From the NCBI GenBank assembly GCA_036936605.1, contig JAUPFV010000001.1, positions 172,254,386 through 172,318,385 of the forward strand: 64,000 nucleotides of DNA, written 5' to 3'. The first letter of the stretch is position 1, and the number at the start of each line of letters is the position of its first letter. This document shows, one piece after another, positions 1-11,694 of this stretch. The DNA comes from Limnanthes douglasii subsp. nivea. Lineage: Eukaryota; Streptophyta; Magnoliopsida; Brassicales; Limnanthaceae. Position numbers and translations under genes: made by a program. The notes under the pieces were generated by a model. That model was not told the origin of the DNA, did not search any database, and saw nothing but the letters and a program-made list of their open reading frames with translations.

Positions 1-2403
1 TTGCATTCATATTTCACTTTAAAAAGTGCAATCTTGCTCCGAATATAATAATTGTCATATTGACAGAAAAATGATGAAAAAACGAATTTGATATATTTAT
101 GGTCTAAAAAACTAACATTCCAAAGAGATTTGCAAATAATTATACCTAATTACAAAAAACCTCAAAAAATATGTTGTATTAGATGACTTTCCAATCCAAT
201 AAACATTGTCTTTTATATAACCAACACATTCAACTCTTAAAAGTTGATCATATACTAATTTGAATATTATTATTAATTTTCTCATATATAATATAAAATA
301 TTGTACATTTGTTATATCGACCCAAACTCAAATTATTATCCTATTTTATATAAAATCAATCAATGTTTTAGGTCATAACTATCAAAATAAAATCTTATAA
401 ATCATATAATTAAGCTCATATGAGGTGCATGTATGGAATATTATTTTAGTTTTTTTTTTCACAATATATTTTATATATTCATTCTATTTTTCAAATAAAA
501 AAATTTCTTTTTAAAAATAAATAAATTAATGATGTATACATGGATCGTAATATCTTCAATATTTTTACCACCATTAAAGTGACTTTGTAAATATTTGACA
601 ATATTTCAAACTCTAATGATTTGATGCATTTAAAAAAAGTTATATTGCAGTATTGTGACCATACTCGTTGTAGTATATGCATTAAAATTTTCATGGTTCT
701 TTTAGATGCAACAAACTTTAGTTGACACGAGAACCTATAACCCAACATTTCCACTCTTTTTGAAAATACAATAATTATATTTTTAGAAAACACTTATCAA
801 ACTATAATTAATTATTAACTTTAATGGTTTATAATTACTGTAGCTTTAACATAATGTATTATTTAATGACATCGACCTTTATGTAAAGTTATACTTAAGA
901 CCATGAATCAAAATAAATATATCTTTTTCTATTAAAGTTGAAGATTTGGATATCTAGAATCTCAAATTATTGTCAATGCATATTTTATGTAATTTGTATA
1001 ATTTTTTTGCCTTTGTAAGTAAATTATGATTGATGGTTAATTTTACAAGAATAAATATAACATATCATTGTTAACTAACCTATTTGGGAACAAAATCCTA
1101 GCTATATTGTTATATACAATCTCACATTAAAAATTTAATGAGTGAAACATCTACAATATTATCTTATAGGCTCATGGTTATTCTGGTTCACGGTAAACGT
1201 AATTTCTCATATTTATGTATTTTATTATTTTTAGTATAGATTTTTTTGAAAATATCCCATAAATCACCATATAAGAAATGAATGCATGATAAAATTATAC
1301 TATCAAATTAAGTAACCTCACTTAGTGTCAATCATTTAGTTAATCTTTTGGATCTCCAAACCTATCATACTAAACTATCATATATAAATTCAACACATGA
1401 GTTAGATAATATACCAAAACCTTCATAATTATATGTCAGAAGAATTGTTGGAGTTTGTCATATATTATTTATGTGTCAGAAGAATTGTATTTAGTTTCTT
1501 AAGCACTAGAATATTTTTGAGCTAGTAGACTTTTACTATGAGAAACCTGAGGTTGATCATGTTGATGGATGAAAATTATGAGAAGTGATTCTACTGCAGC
1601 CAAGATGTTACTTGAGCATGTGAGAACCATAGTTTTTTTTAAAGATTATGCAATGTATTTAAACTATGGAAAATATCCAAAACAACTTTGATCTTGATGA
1701 TTCTGCAGTCACTAAGCTTATACTTATTTTGATTAGGAGTATTACTATAGTACAATGCATAATAACCTTTAAACATCACTACATTCATTTTATTGACTCA
1801 TTGGATACTAGCCATTACATTTGCATAGATTGAGTAATATTGATAGAATCATCATAGCTCATTTAGTTGATTGCGTAGTCAACTCCCCTAAGATCGTGAT
1901 GGTTTTGGTTGTAATATTGTTAATGTATTCATTGATTTCTAATATTGAAACCTAAACTTCATTCATTCTCCTGCAATTTCCAGTGTTGGAAGCTCTTCTT
2001 ATTCTAACGCTCTCACTAAACAATTTGGAACCATCTTTATTATTGAAAAAAACAAAAATATTGAAATTCAAGAGAATTTTATATATTTTTATCATGAATC
2101 TGCATACGACACCTTTGATAAAGAATATTTAATACAAATAATATTATTCCAACAAGAGAAGTAGAGAATTAAGCTAAGGATAAACGTACGAATTACTTAA
2201 AAACATAAGGTAATAACTTAAAGATAAAAAATAGAGTTAGGTTAATCTTAAAAGCAAATAATAAAGTGATCCAAAAAGCTAGATCGTTATGTTATATTAT
2301 AATATCTTACCAATGTAACATGGTAAATACTACAAATTCATATTGATATGTGTAATGTAGCTCAATATCATCGCATATTTGAATTATTTAAAGGTGAAAC
2401 TAT
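1..2403. other. AT-rich stretch, no gene recognised
   Basis: I see no coding family, LTR or tandem array here. The only open frames are short, low-complexity and without recognisable motifs (for example 491-793 on the minus strand). A short phrase around AGAAGAATTG occurs twice near 1440-1490. It may be older repeat debris or plain intergenic DNA. Confidence 0.5.
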
Positions 2404-3050
2404 TAGAGTTTAAATTGCATAAACCCCAACCTAAATCTGAATATTTAATTTCTTTAAGATTATAAACTTTTATATAGATGTGGAATATAATACTTATGGG
2501 AAGATGTAGACATTCTGTCTCTTTTGTTTGATTTTTGTTCTTTCATCTAGTTAGTGATTCGTTGTATCATTGCTCCTAAAGTCTACCTTCACAATGAGTT
2601 TTCATCTAGTCGAATTCATATCTATTTATATATACCCAAATACTTATTAATCAAATGGTGTATCGATAATAGCCAATGCATCAACAAATATGTGACGATC
2701 CATCATAATAAAGATTTTCTATTAATCATCCACTTGGACCATTATATGCTACCAAATTATGTATCAATTTAACATAGTTCATATAATTATATTGGTGATT
2801 TATGAACTGAACATCTCATATATGACAATTAACGATAAATGACTAAAAACATCTTCAATGAAAATATGCACAAAAATAATTATATTATCGATAATAATTA
2901 TTTATGTGGATAAATTATAGTGTAACATAAGCATAATATGAAATATAATCAGACATTTATATTCTTAATTGGTCCTAAGTTAAATGAAAATCTAGTTAAT
3001 GAGCAAGAGAAGTAAATGAAATTTAAATGAGCAAAGTTATTATATATAGT
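2404..3050 (-). repeat. Copia-1 3' LTR (decayed)
   Basis: Several short blocks match the better-defined LTR at 17751-18433 in the same order. Examples are GCATAAACCC near 2428 and 17769, a TAGTGATTC/CATGATTC block near 2552 and 17892, and a CTTATTAAT...TATCAA...GTGACGAT block near 2643 and 18297. Between the blocks the two copies differ strongly, by indels as well. The outer edges are therefore approximate, and the end near 3050 is set mainly by where RNase H coding fades. Confidence 0.5.
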
Positions 3051-3179
3051 TGCAATCATTCTTTAAATGTATACAAACAATTATCAAATATATCTAGGGA
3101 TCTATTACAAAATTCACATTGAAGTTAATGATCCTCTAAGTAAATAACATCCATCCTAATGGTTTGTTCCTGAAAACTA

Positions 3180-3640
3180 TAGGTAGTACTATTTTGGTAA
3201 GATGATCTGTCATTGTGGTGTTCGTACCAATATGTTTTATAATGGCTTGATGATTATGTACCCTCTCTTAAACATATATGTATTTGATATTTTATTGTTG
3301 GACTTTGGCGAGATATTGTTAGTGTTTGATTACTGAATTGTGGAACTCTTGTCACAATATAACTTCATGGGATTTCCAATCCCTTTTTACATAGTCAAGT
3401 GATAAAATTCCAAAACTATAACGCCTATTTGGATTCCTCAAAGCTTGAAACAAGTTCTTCTGGCATAGTGGAGGATGCAACTAGTGTTTGCTTTTCAAGT
3501 TTATATGGTTTTGCACCTCTAACTAATAGGAATATATTAAATGGAATGCTTTTAAATATATCGACACAACCACCAAAATATGACTCTAGATATCTAATGA
3601 TCTCCAGACTATTTGACTTCTTTAATATTAACATGTTCCC
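3180..3640 (-). pseudogene. Copia-1 RNase H domain
   Basis: The minus strand from 3634 to 3425 reads as a copia RNase H segment. YLESYFGGCVD matches the usual Y.DSDFAGC.D around the first catalytic aspartates, followed by KSIPFNIFLLVRGA and KQTLVASSTMPEE, which match the KQ..VA.STMEAE block. Further down, with frame changes, come KLYCDKSS (the CDN.SA block), KSNNKISNTY and NILVRTPQ, the usual C-terminal landmarks. RNase H degrades the RNA strand during reverse transcription. The shifts and stops make this a fossil. A plus-strand frame over the same bases (3399-3764) is only a shadow. Confidence 0.85.
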
Positions 3641-4149
3641 TTTTATTCGTTATAAATTCCAGAGCACCCTTTTGTATAATTTTAAATGGTCCATCCCGGG
3701 GTTAATAACATACCTACCCAATAATCTAAAAATAAATATAGTATATAGCCTTGTACATACTTAAGAGTACATCATATTCTCAATTTCTGAAGCATAAAAA
3801 ACCTTTTGCATATCCTCAATCTCAAGTTTTCTTCTTTGGATAATAACTATAATTTAATTTATCTCATTTTGAAATAGAGGTATTCAAGGGAATCCTATTT
3901 ATCATTCTGTAATATTATAAAATACTTTATATATATATATATCATTTTTGTGACAATTCTAGGATTCTATGGAAGTGATCGCCGTGAATCTGAATTCATA
4001 ATATAGAAGCCGCATATAATATCGAATTTCTCCGATATAAATCTCTTTGTAGTACATAAAAAAATTGTATCGTTCATGGCCAGTTATATGTCAATTATAT
4101 ACATCACTAAAATATAAACTTATCACATTAATAATTTAATACAGAGAGT

Positions 4150-4960
4150 CCTTAACTGAGTTCATCTGATACCAAAGGAGACTATTACCTCGAGAAACAT
4201 ATGGTACCACTTTAGATAAGCCTTTTTGAGCTTATAAATGGATTCTTTAAGTTTGAATACCATAAAATTTGAATCACCAATTATTAAATTATTTCTATGT
4301 ACCATATAGATTATTTCCTCGATGTAACCATTAAGAAAAATAGTCTGAACATCCAATTGATAAAGATCTAGGTCAAAGTTTGCAACTAATTCCATTATTA
4401 TTCTATAAACTTCTTCGATGATACTATTTAATCAATTCATATTTTATGTTTCTTTACATTATCATAGGAATCCCGTTTAGTTTTGTAAATCCACTTTAAA
4501 CCAATGAGTTTATTTTTTCAAATAATATGAGAAGCTCCTAATTCGCATTGTCTTGAATTGACGGATACTTTTCCTTTAGAGTCGTAATCCACAACTAAGA
4601 ATCATAAATCTGCATGGCTTCATGGAAACATGGCGGATCCATTAGGATTTTATCATATAAATATCAATGTTCTTGATATACTACATAATCTAAAAATATA
4701 AAATTATATTTTCTCTATCAAACCTTCTTGAGATTTTATTACTTTATTTTGCACTTATTAAGAATGTAAAGTTTGATATTCATGAAAAATATCACTTTGT
4801 TCTCCGTATCGAAGACCAATATCATTTTGAGTATCTTCATCTTCTAACGGGACCATATATGTTTCCTGTTTATACCTTCAAATGAACATATGTTTCATTT
4901 TGAGTATATTCATTCTAACTTTACTAGAATAATTGGTATCATAACCTAATCCTCTCATAA
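4150..4960 (-). pseudogene. Copia-1 reverse transcriptase fragment
   Basis: The frame 4395-4162 contains FDLDLYQLDVQTIFLNG followed by EEIIYMV and FKLKESIYKLKKAYLKWYH, the copia RT signature (DVKTAFLNG...EEIYM...KLKKSLYGLKQA.R.WY). Upstream on the minus strand, at about 4560-4440, is KLIGLKWIYKTKRDSYDNVKKHK, the start of the RVT_2 domain (GCKWVFKTKRD). The two blocks are separated by frame changes. The catalytic YVDD block was not found in a readable frame. This enzyme would have copied element RNA to DNA, but here it is clearly inactive. Confidence 0.85.
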
Positions 4961-4999
4961 ATAAGTATTTTAATTAAAACCTTCATAAAAACCTATTGA

Positions 5000-5851
5000 T
5001 TCTTTCTCAAGATAAACATTTATCTCTAATTATGCTTCCCAAACTCAACTTCTAGAAAGAATCTTTTTGTTTCCATTTTCAAAAATACTTTTAATGGAAG
5101 GATTATAAAAGTTAAAACCCTTGAATATTTTGAATATCCAATGAAATATTAGCTAACCGTTTTAGGCCGATTTTCTTTTCATTCAACCTATAAGTCTTTG
5201 ATTCATATGGACACCCCCCAACATGCATATAATTTAAGTTAGTCTTGCGACCATTAAAATGTTCATATAGGGTATTATCGGTTACTTTTGTGGTAACTCT
5301 ATTGAGAAAGTGTGCAACATATTTGATGGACTCATCCTAGAGTGATAGTAGTAGAGTTAAATAACTAATCATACTTATCATAATATCTTTAAATGTACAG
5401 TTTTATCTCTCAGATACACCAGTTGTGTTGTATGAACTTGAAATTTTATACTAACGAACTATATTTCACCCATATAGGGACTTTACGAATTTCCCATGAG
5501 TTGTTCACCCAAACTGTTGTATATGACTTAGTATTCTCCATGATGGCAGAACTGACGCATTTAATGCTCTTATTAAGTTATTTTTCAACTTCACTCTTAA
5601 AAGCTACGAGTTTGTTTAAGGCTTCTAATTTCTCATGAATAAGGTATATGTACATTCATTAAGAGAAGTCATCTATAAATGATATGAGGTATCGTTTCCC
5701 AATCCATGATTTCTTTAAGAACGGTACATATATATTGGTATGTATCAATTGCAATAATTTTTTCGTGCTACATGCACCTAACTGTTTTATTTTGGTATGC
5801 TTTCTTATAATAAATTCGATTCAAGGACCAATATATTTGAATAATCAAGTG
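5000..5851 (-). pseudogene. Copia-1 integrase, downstream part
   Basis: Read on the minus strand from the Tat-2 edge, I see KLLQLIHTNIYVPF and KRYLISFIDDFS (the IHTDICGPF / YFISFIDDYSRY blocks holding the first two catalytic aspartates). Then come GVSERQN-like residues, the NRVTTKVTDNTLYEHFNGRK block, and HVGGCPYESKTYRLNEK. These are in the expected integrase order but spread over several frames. The sequence stops at 5851, where Tat-2 begins, and resumes at 15435. Confidence 0.8.
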
Positions 5852-6227
5852 TGATGAGTCCGGAATTATTCACCACTGCTCACTGAGAAAACCGGACAGG
5901 GTAATTCGGACAATAGGTGCCCATTGAACTATCCGGACAGGACAAAAGTACTAAAACACTAAACACCTTTTGACTAAGCTAGATGCTAATCTACTTAAGA
6001 ACTAATGGGTCATTAAACTTGACCCGGTTTTACAACTCGACCCGAAAGCCCATGGGTCCATAATTAAGGGTATAAAGATCCAACCACTTTCATTGATGAG
6101 GGTAACGGACATTTAATACAACCAGACAGCTTAAATCTATCACTTCAAAACACCCAAACATTTAATACCCTTTAAATTCTCTAAAACACCTGACAAAATT
6201 ACCCTCAGTCCAAAATAATCCTCACCA
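5852..6227 (+). repeat. Tat-2 5' LTR
   Basis: It begins TGATGAGTCCGGAATT and ends CTCACCA, the same ends as the 3' copy at 15059-15434. It contains two exact CCGGACAG octamers near 5891 and 5932. Functionally it would carry the sense promoter. The A/T-rich stretch near 6070 (GGGTATAAAGAT) is the best TATA candidate. Confidence 0.92.
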
Positions 6228-6230
6228 AAT

Positions 6231-6248
6231 TAGCGACCACAGTGGGAG
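6231..6248 (+). other. Tat-2 primer binding site (mutated)
   Basis: TAGCGACCACAGTGGGAG lies three bases inside the LTR. It equals the Tat-1 site apart from TGG changed to TAG at the tRNA CCA-pairing end. The site matches the 3' end expected of a plant tRNA-Arg, as I recall it; arginine primers are typical of Tat/Ogre-type elements. Confidence 0.75.
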
Positions 6249-6300
6249 CAGAAGGTTCCTAAATCTAGCATTCAACTAGCAAGAAAAACCAGTTCGGATG

Positions 6301-7190
6301 AATCCAGACGAGCTAGCGATACCACCACCTTTGGTATAAATGGTTGGTGAAAATGATGAGTACACGATTGAAGAAAGAGAAAGGTTGAAAGCTGAAATAG
6401 AAGCCTTGAGAGCTACTAAAAAGGCAGAGTTAGGCTTGAAAGAAAAATCGCAGGTGTCAACCATTCACCACACTGACAATCCAAGGGAGAATAACCCATC
6501 AACAAAGACTCACTTGAGTACTAAAAAGACCCATGTCAAGTGCAAGAAGTCTCACCAGTCTAAACTAGTGGAGAGCTTATAGTCTGAGTCCTCTAGTAGC
6601 TCCTCGAATAAGGATGGACTTGAGGAGTCCCTGTCATCCAGCAGTGATAAGGGCAGATCCAAGAAGAAGCAAAAGTTGGTTAAAGAATATTCAAGAAAGA
6701 GGGACAAGCATGCGAGGTTAAAAATACATCTAGGAAAAGGGTCATCTCACAGCCACAACCATAGTCCGGATACAAGGCTAAGGAGGTCGGACAGGGTCCC
6801 AACAGGGCCAAGCAGACTCAATCTCACCCAGCTCTAGCTAAGAGCCAGCAGTCTAGAAATAAACGAGGACCTTGGGTCCAACCAGAGTGGTTTGCTGAAT
6901 TAAAAGAGAATGTGGCAACCATCTATGACAAAACAAAAGATGAGGTATATTTTAGGAAGCCGAGAGCCCTTCAATCTCCTAGAGAAATCCGTAATACTTG
7001 TTTCTGTCAATATCATCATGATATTGGCCATAACACAGAAGATTGCATCGCTTTGAAACAATAGGTGCATAATATGATTGAAAGAGGAAAATTAGGTGCT
7101 TATGTCAAGAGATGAAGTGGGAATAGGACAGATAATTCTCATCGGACAAGCCCAACAAACAATGCAGGGACATCGGCTCTGGATGGGGCC
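6301..7190 (+). pseudogene. Tat-2 gag, internally deleted
   Basis: The start region MNPDELAIPPPL and the charged segment YTIEERERLKAEIEALRA match Tat-1 Gag (53989). A Ser/Lys-rich stretch follows. Compared with Tat-1, about 0.7 kb is then missing near 6770-6800: the capsid-like part with the KWYNSLPQG and W..F...F blocks is absent. Sequence resumes at KSQQSRNKRGPWVQPEWFAELKE and runs to the DIGHNTEDCIALKQ nucleocapsid-like region. Stops lie at 6340 (approximately), 6581, near 7063 and near 7114. Without the capsid core this copy could not assemble its own particles. Confidence 0.82.
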
Positions 7191-7955
7191 ATGGTAATAT
7201 TTGAAAGATTTGATGTAGAATCAGAATATTTAGATCCTGATCCAGCCCGAAATAAGGTAGGTGTTATAACCGAACATACCAAGACAGTATCTGGGCTCAT
7301 AAGCTTTTTTGAGTCGCTTACTATATTTGGGGGGGACACAATGACCGCGCCAACTCTTTCTTCAACGAAGAGGCATGTTCACACTCTGACTACTCAGTTA
7401 GAGGGAGGCATGTCCTCCGATCAATCCCAAATTCCTTTCCTCTTTATTTTATTTTGATGAAGATGACTTAAGGGACATAGCTAGTCCTCATGAAGATGTT
7501 GTGGTGATAGGAGCATCGATTTGGGGCAATGACATCAGGCGAATTTCAGTTGACACTGGCAGCTCAGCCAACATTCTCTTTTTAAGTTCCTATAAGCAAA
7601 TGAAAAATCCGGCAGTAATTCAGCGTTCGAACAGGTTCATTGTGGGTTTCACTGGAACCTCTGCGGACGTGGTCTGGGAGTTTGAGGATGAGGTTTTGTT
7701 GGGCAAGGGCCCTTTCAAGAAGATGGTCAGGATACTTTTGTTGTGGTAGATTGTCCCACGTGTTACAATGCGATCTTGGGAAGATCTCGACTCTCCAGGA
7801 TGCATGTTGTGGCTTTAACAGTTCACCAATGTTTAAAATATGATGTTCAAGGACAAGTGGGAGTTGTCCGCAGTAGCCAAATAATATCAAGGGAATGTTA
7901 TGCAACTGCGCTTGCCCCTAAAACTCTAGGGGCATTCCGGGTAAACGAAGATTAG
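7191..7955 (+). pseudogene. Tat-2 aspartic protease
   Basis: After MVIFERFDVESEYLDPDP the region carries RRISVDTGSSANILFLSSYKQM, where DTGSSAN is the retropepsin active site. DVVWEFEDEVLLG and a shifted VDCPTCYNAILGRS follow, the latter containing the ILGR flap-side block. Frameshifts occur near 7455 and 7740. The domain ends in an in-frame TAG at 7953-7955 that occupies exactly the place of the TAG at 56328 in Tat-1. The protease would cleave the Gag-Pol polyprotein. Confidence 0.85.
7953..7955 (+). other. In-frame UAG between protease and RT, shared with Tat-1
   Basis: The local frame reads V-N-E-D-stop-Q-F-L-G; the next codons are CAG TTT. In Tat-1 the frame reads I-N-D-Q-stop-Q-F-E-G with the same TAG CAG TTT. 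Other stops that I compared in the two elements do not coincide. A conserved stop here suggests a real protease/pol boundary rather than decay. Confidence 0.7.
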
Positions 7956-9530
7956 CAGTTTTTGGGGCCCTCTAGGGGCGAGGGTGAAATTGATGACCCC
8001 AGAGAGACCCCTGGTGTTTTGATACCAATTGAAGAAGTTGAAACCCACTCTCTGGCTGAAGAAATGAATGTCAAAATTGGATCTAAGATGACACCAGAAT
8101 TGAAGAATAAAGTGTTGTCCTTTTTGCCAGACGACCAATATATTTTTGCTTGGTGTAATGCTGATGTGACCGGAGTGCCTACGAATGTTATATCACACCA
8201 ACTATCCATCCGAAGAGATGTAGCACCTGTTGTGCAGAAAAGAAGATCTTTCTCTAAATAAAAATATGATGTCATAGTTCAAGAGGTTGACCGGCTTACC
8301 AAACTGGGGAACATAAAGGAGTTCCAATACCCTTTATGGACATCTAATCCAGTGCTAGTAAAAAAGACGAATGGGAAATGGCGTATGTGTATCAACTTTA
8401 CTGACCTCAATAGGGCTTGCGTAAAAGATCTGTATCAAGTCCCCCGGATAGATCAGTTGGTAGACTCCACATCTAGGAACAAGTTATTGTCCTTCATGGA
8501 TGCCTTCTCCGGTTATAATCAGATACAAGTGGATCCGAAGGACCAGGAACATACTACCTTTGTTACACATAGGGGCCTCTATTGTTACAAGGTGATGCAT
8601 TTTGGGTTGAAGAATGCTGGGGCTACCTATCAAAGGTTGGTGAATAAAACGTTTGATGATCAAATTGGGAGAAATATGGAAGTATATATTGATGACATGA
8701 TGGTAAAGAGTGTGGAAGAATAATTACACTCATCAGATCTTCAAGAAACTTTTGCCAACCTGACAAAGGTTAATTTAAAATTAAATCGAGAAAAATGTGT
8801 TTTTAGGGTGCAGTCCGGAAAGTTTATGGGTTTGTGATAAGTGAGAAATTGATACAGCCTGATCCAGACCAGCTCGATGCCTTATTACAAATGGATCCTC
8901 CTTGGAATATTAAAGAAGTGCAAAGGTTGATAGGAAGATTAGTTGCTTTAAATCGTTTTATCTCAAGGTCCTCAGATAGGTGTGCCCCATTTTTCCAGAC
9001 TTTAAAGGGTGCTAAAGACTTTAACTGGTCTCCACAGTGCGACCAGTCGTTCAGTGAAATAAAAAATCATTTATCTTCCCCTAAAACTCTCTACAAACCT
9101 ATTGATGGAGAAACATTATATATATATATTTAGCAGTGTCCGAATGTGCTATACGGTGCTAGTAAGAGAGGTGGATAGTTATCCTCGTCCGGTGTATTAC
9201 ATCAGTAAGAGCCTGATGGATGCTAAAAAAGGTACTTAAAACTTCAAAAATTAGCATTAGCTTTGGTAATTGCTGCCAGGAAAATGAGGCCCTATTTTCA
9301 GTCTCATTCTATTATCGTCCGGACGTCTTTTCCCTTGAAAAATGTTCTTCAGAAGGGAGACATATCAAGCAGGATGACCAAGTGGTCAGTAGAATTGGCT
9401 GATTATGATATTGATTTCGCCCCTCGGACTGCAATCAAAACTCAATCTGTTGCTGATTTCCTGGTTGAATTCCATTCAGACAAAAGTACTAAGCAAGCTA
9501 CAGAGGAAAAAACTAAGAAGGTATAGGTTG
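7956..9530 (+). pseudogene. Tat-2 reverse transcriptase and first RNase H
   Basis: The linker GEGEIDDPRETPGVLIPIEEVETHS leads into VLVKKTNGKWRMCINFTDLNRAC, YNQIQVDPKDQEHTTFVT and MEVYIDDMMVKS, the gypsy RT order with a YIDD catalytic box near 8687. LIGRLVALNRFISRS (connection) and IAARKMRPYFQSH..IVRTSFPL (RNase H) follow. Stops or shifts lie near 8261, 8722, 8835, 9130 and 9170. Tat-2 keeps ten bases in QIQVDPKDQ that Tat-1 has lost. Confidence 0.88.
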
Positions 9531-9990
9531 TCCGGACAGATGATGGATCAAATACCATGGCTTGTGGTGCTGGGATATGTTTAACCTCTCCGCATGGAGA
9601 TAAGTTATGTCAGGCTATATGTTTTGCTTTTAGGGCTTCTAACAATGAGTCAGAGTATGAAGCTGCTATAGCTGGTCTGAAATTAGCCTTTCTGTGTGGG
9701 GCTAAAAGAGTCAGGTTAATGAGTGATTCTCAGCTTCTTATCCATTATGCCCAAGGTCAATCTGAGGTAAAAATGGAGTAGTTGATTAAATACTTGTTTA
9801 TCCTTACAGAAGTGGCAGCTAACTTTAAAAATGTTAGCTATGAGCACATACCTAGATCGGAGAACACACTAGCAGACTCTTTGGCAACCATAGCACACTC
9901 TGAATCCTACCTATGGATTCATGTGCAAGAATGTCCATCCATACAACCCAATCAGGGCAAGGAAGAGGAGGAAAGTTTAAGTATACAAGT
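9531..9990 (+). pseudogene. Tat-2 second (RVT_3-type) RNase H
   Basis: DDGSNTMACGAGICLTSP, FRASNNESEYEAAIAGLKLA and RLMSDSQLLIHYAQG form the DG...G..L / NN.AEY.A...GL / SDS.L pattern of the extra RNase H found between the first RNase H and integrase in Tat-lineage gypsy elements. EHIPRSENTLADSLATIA closes the domain. A TAG interrupts it at about 9779. Confidence 0.85.
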
Positions 9991-11208
9991 GTTTCAACCC
10001 AAAGACTGGAGATATCCCCTTCTTCAATACATTTCTGATGTCATTTTGCCTCCGGAGAAAGCCGTGGCAAGGAAAATGAAACATAGGGCTCGTGATTTTT
10101 TAATCATAAGAGACATCCTTTACAAGAAGTCATTTAGTAGACCTCTCTTGCATTGCTTGGGAATTGAAGAGTCCCAAATTGTGCTATCCGAACTACATGA
10201 TGGTGAAGGATCAGCACACTGTGGCTATATAGCTTTAACCCGAAGGGTTTTGTTGGCCGGATACTACTGGCCATCCATAATGGCAGATGCCAAGGAATTG
10301 GTAATGAAATTCATATCCCAGCTCTCCCACTGGAATCAATTTCTGAGCCAGTGCCTTTTCTCGTTGGGGACTCGATTTAGTAGGGCCTCTACTGATGGCA
10401 TCCGGAGGGTGCATAACTATAGTTGTAGTCATTGATTATTTTTCCAAGTGGATAGAAGCAGCCCCCCTGCCAGGAACTACTTCAAAAGCTATTATAAAAT
10501 TTATCCTGTCTAACAATTGTTGCAGATTTGGGGTTCCATAAAAGATAACCACAGATAATGGGCCACTATTTGATAACAAGGATATATAGAGTTTCTGTGC
10601 CTCTATGGGAATTCAACATTGCTTCTCTTATCATTTCCACCCACAAGAGAATAGTCAAGTTGAAGTGGCAAACAAAACCATTCTGTCCGGTCTCAAAAAA
10701 AATTTAGAAGGGGTTGCACGAAAGTGGCCAAGCTATTTACAAGAAATATTATGGGCATACCAGACTACTCCTCGAGCTGCTATACAAGAATCTCCTTTTG
10801 TCTTGGTATATGGGTGGATGCAATTTCTCCTGTAGAAGCAACTCTTCCATCATACAGAGTCCACAATTTTTCCGAACAGGCTAATGAAGTGTCAATCAGA
10901 ACTCAATTTGACTTAATAGAAGAAAAAAGATTTAAGCTCATCTTAGAGCCACCCATTATCAAGGCTTGACGAGGAGCAGATTTGCTTCCAAAATCAAAAG
11001 AAGGGATTTTCGACCAGGGGATAAAGTATTAAGAAAAGTCTTCTTGCATACTAAGGAGAAGCAGTTCGGCAAGCTAGCTCCAAACTATGAAGGGCCCTAT
11101 GAGGTCTCCAAAAAACTTAAGCCTGGGACATACAGGCTTCAAGACAAAGATGGAAGAATCTTAAACCACCCTTAGAATATTGAACACCTCTGGTTATATC
11201 TGGAATGA
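9990..11208 (+). pseudogene. Tat-2 integrase
   Basis: LSELHDGEGSAHCGYIALTRRVLLAGYYWP carries the histidine half of the HHCC finger. The cysteine half is gone: compared with Tat-1 about 30 bases are missing near 10300, removing the C..C block. The core follows with TDNGP (10553), NSQVEVANKTILSGLKKNL and the C-terminal HTKEKQFGKLAPNYEGPYEVSKKLKPGTYRLQDKDG. Stops lie near 10435, 10590, 10835 and 10967, and a TAG replaces the tryptophan of HPWNIEHL. The reading ends at 11206-11208. Confidence 0.87.
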
Positions 11209-11240
11209 AAGCTTTGTAAATATTTACTTGTTTAAAGTCT

Positions 11241-11262
11241 ATGTAAATATTAGGGGGCATAC
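11241..11262 (+). other. Second polypurine-like tract after pol (Tat-2)
   Basis: AAATATTAGGGGGCATAC lies about 35 bases after the pol stop. The same block occurs at the same place in Tat-1 and Tat-3 and differs only by one T/A. A-rich then five Gs resembles the element's own 3' tract. It might prime extra plus-strand DNA synthesis; this is inference. Confidence 0.5.
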
Positions 11263-11602
11263 TATTTCCTACCCTGGTGGCGCGGGGAGGTTTTAATGAG
11301 GTGTCCGGGTTTTTTTCAATAACATTTGATTTCTTCTTATAATATTCGGAGTGGTTTGATTTACAATTTCTTTAAATTCTTTTAAGGATCTTTGGCAGAT
11401 CGGATTGATCTGGTGGAATGATGACCATTTAACATTTGTCATCGGCGATTTTAAACACTCTCACCTTAAATACTTGTAAGATAAATAAAGGCTCTTTAAA
11501 CACCAACCATTGAAATTAAGCGAATATGAAACAAAGCAAAAATTTTAGCAAAGTAAACCTACCCGGCTAAAACCGGATGATGATATTAAAACATACAATA
11601 TG

Positions 11603-11691
11603 CCTTGGCCATCCAAGGACTTTGAGTTTAAAGAAAGGCCTTACCAGACTCAAACCGGACGCAGTCACAAAAATTCCTTGGCCATCCAAGG
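11603..11691. repeat. Two CCTTGGCCATCCAAGG palindromes, 73 bp apart (Tat-2)
   Basis: The 16-base inverted repeat occurs at 11603-11618 and again at 11676-11691, each followed by ACTTT. The second ends four bases before the antisense gene's stop. It could form a hairpin at the 3' ends of both convergent transcripts. Confidence 0.75.
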
Positions 11692-11694
11692 ACT

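Noticed and set aside
491..793. Minus-strand 100-codon frame as a small gene
   Set aside because: Low-complexity AT-rich sequence, no motif, no neighbouring signals.
3399..3764. Plus-strand open frame of 121 codons
   Set aside because: It overlaps the clear minus-strand copia RNase H and has no family signature.
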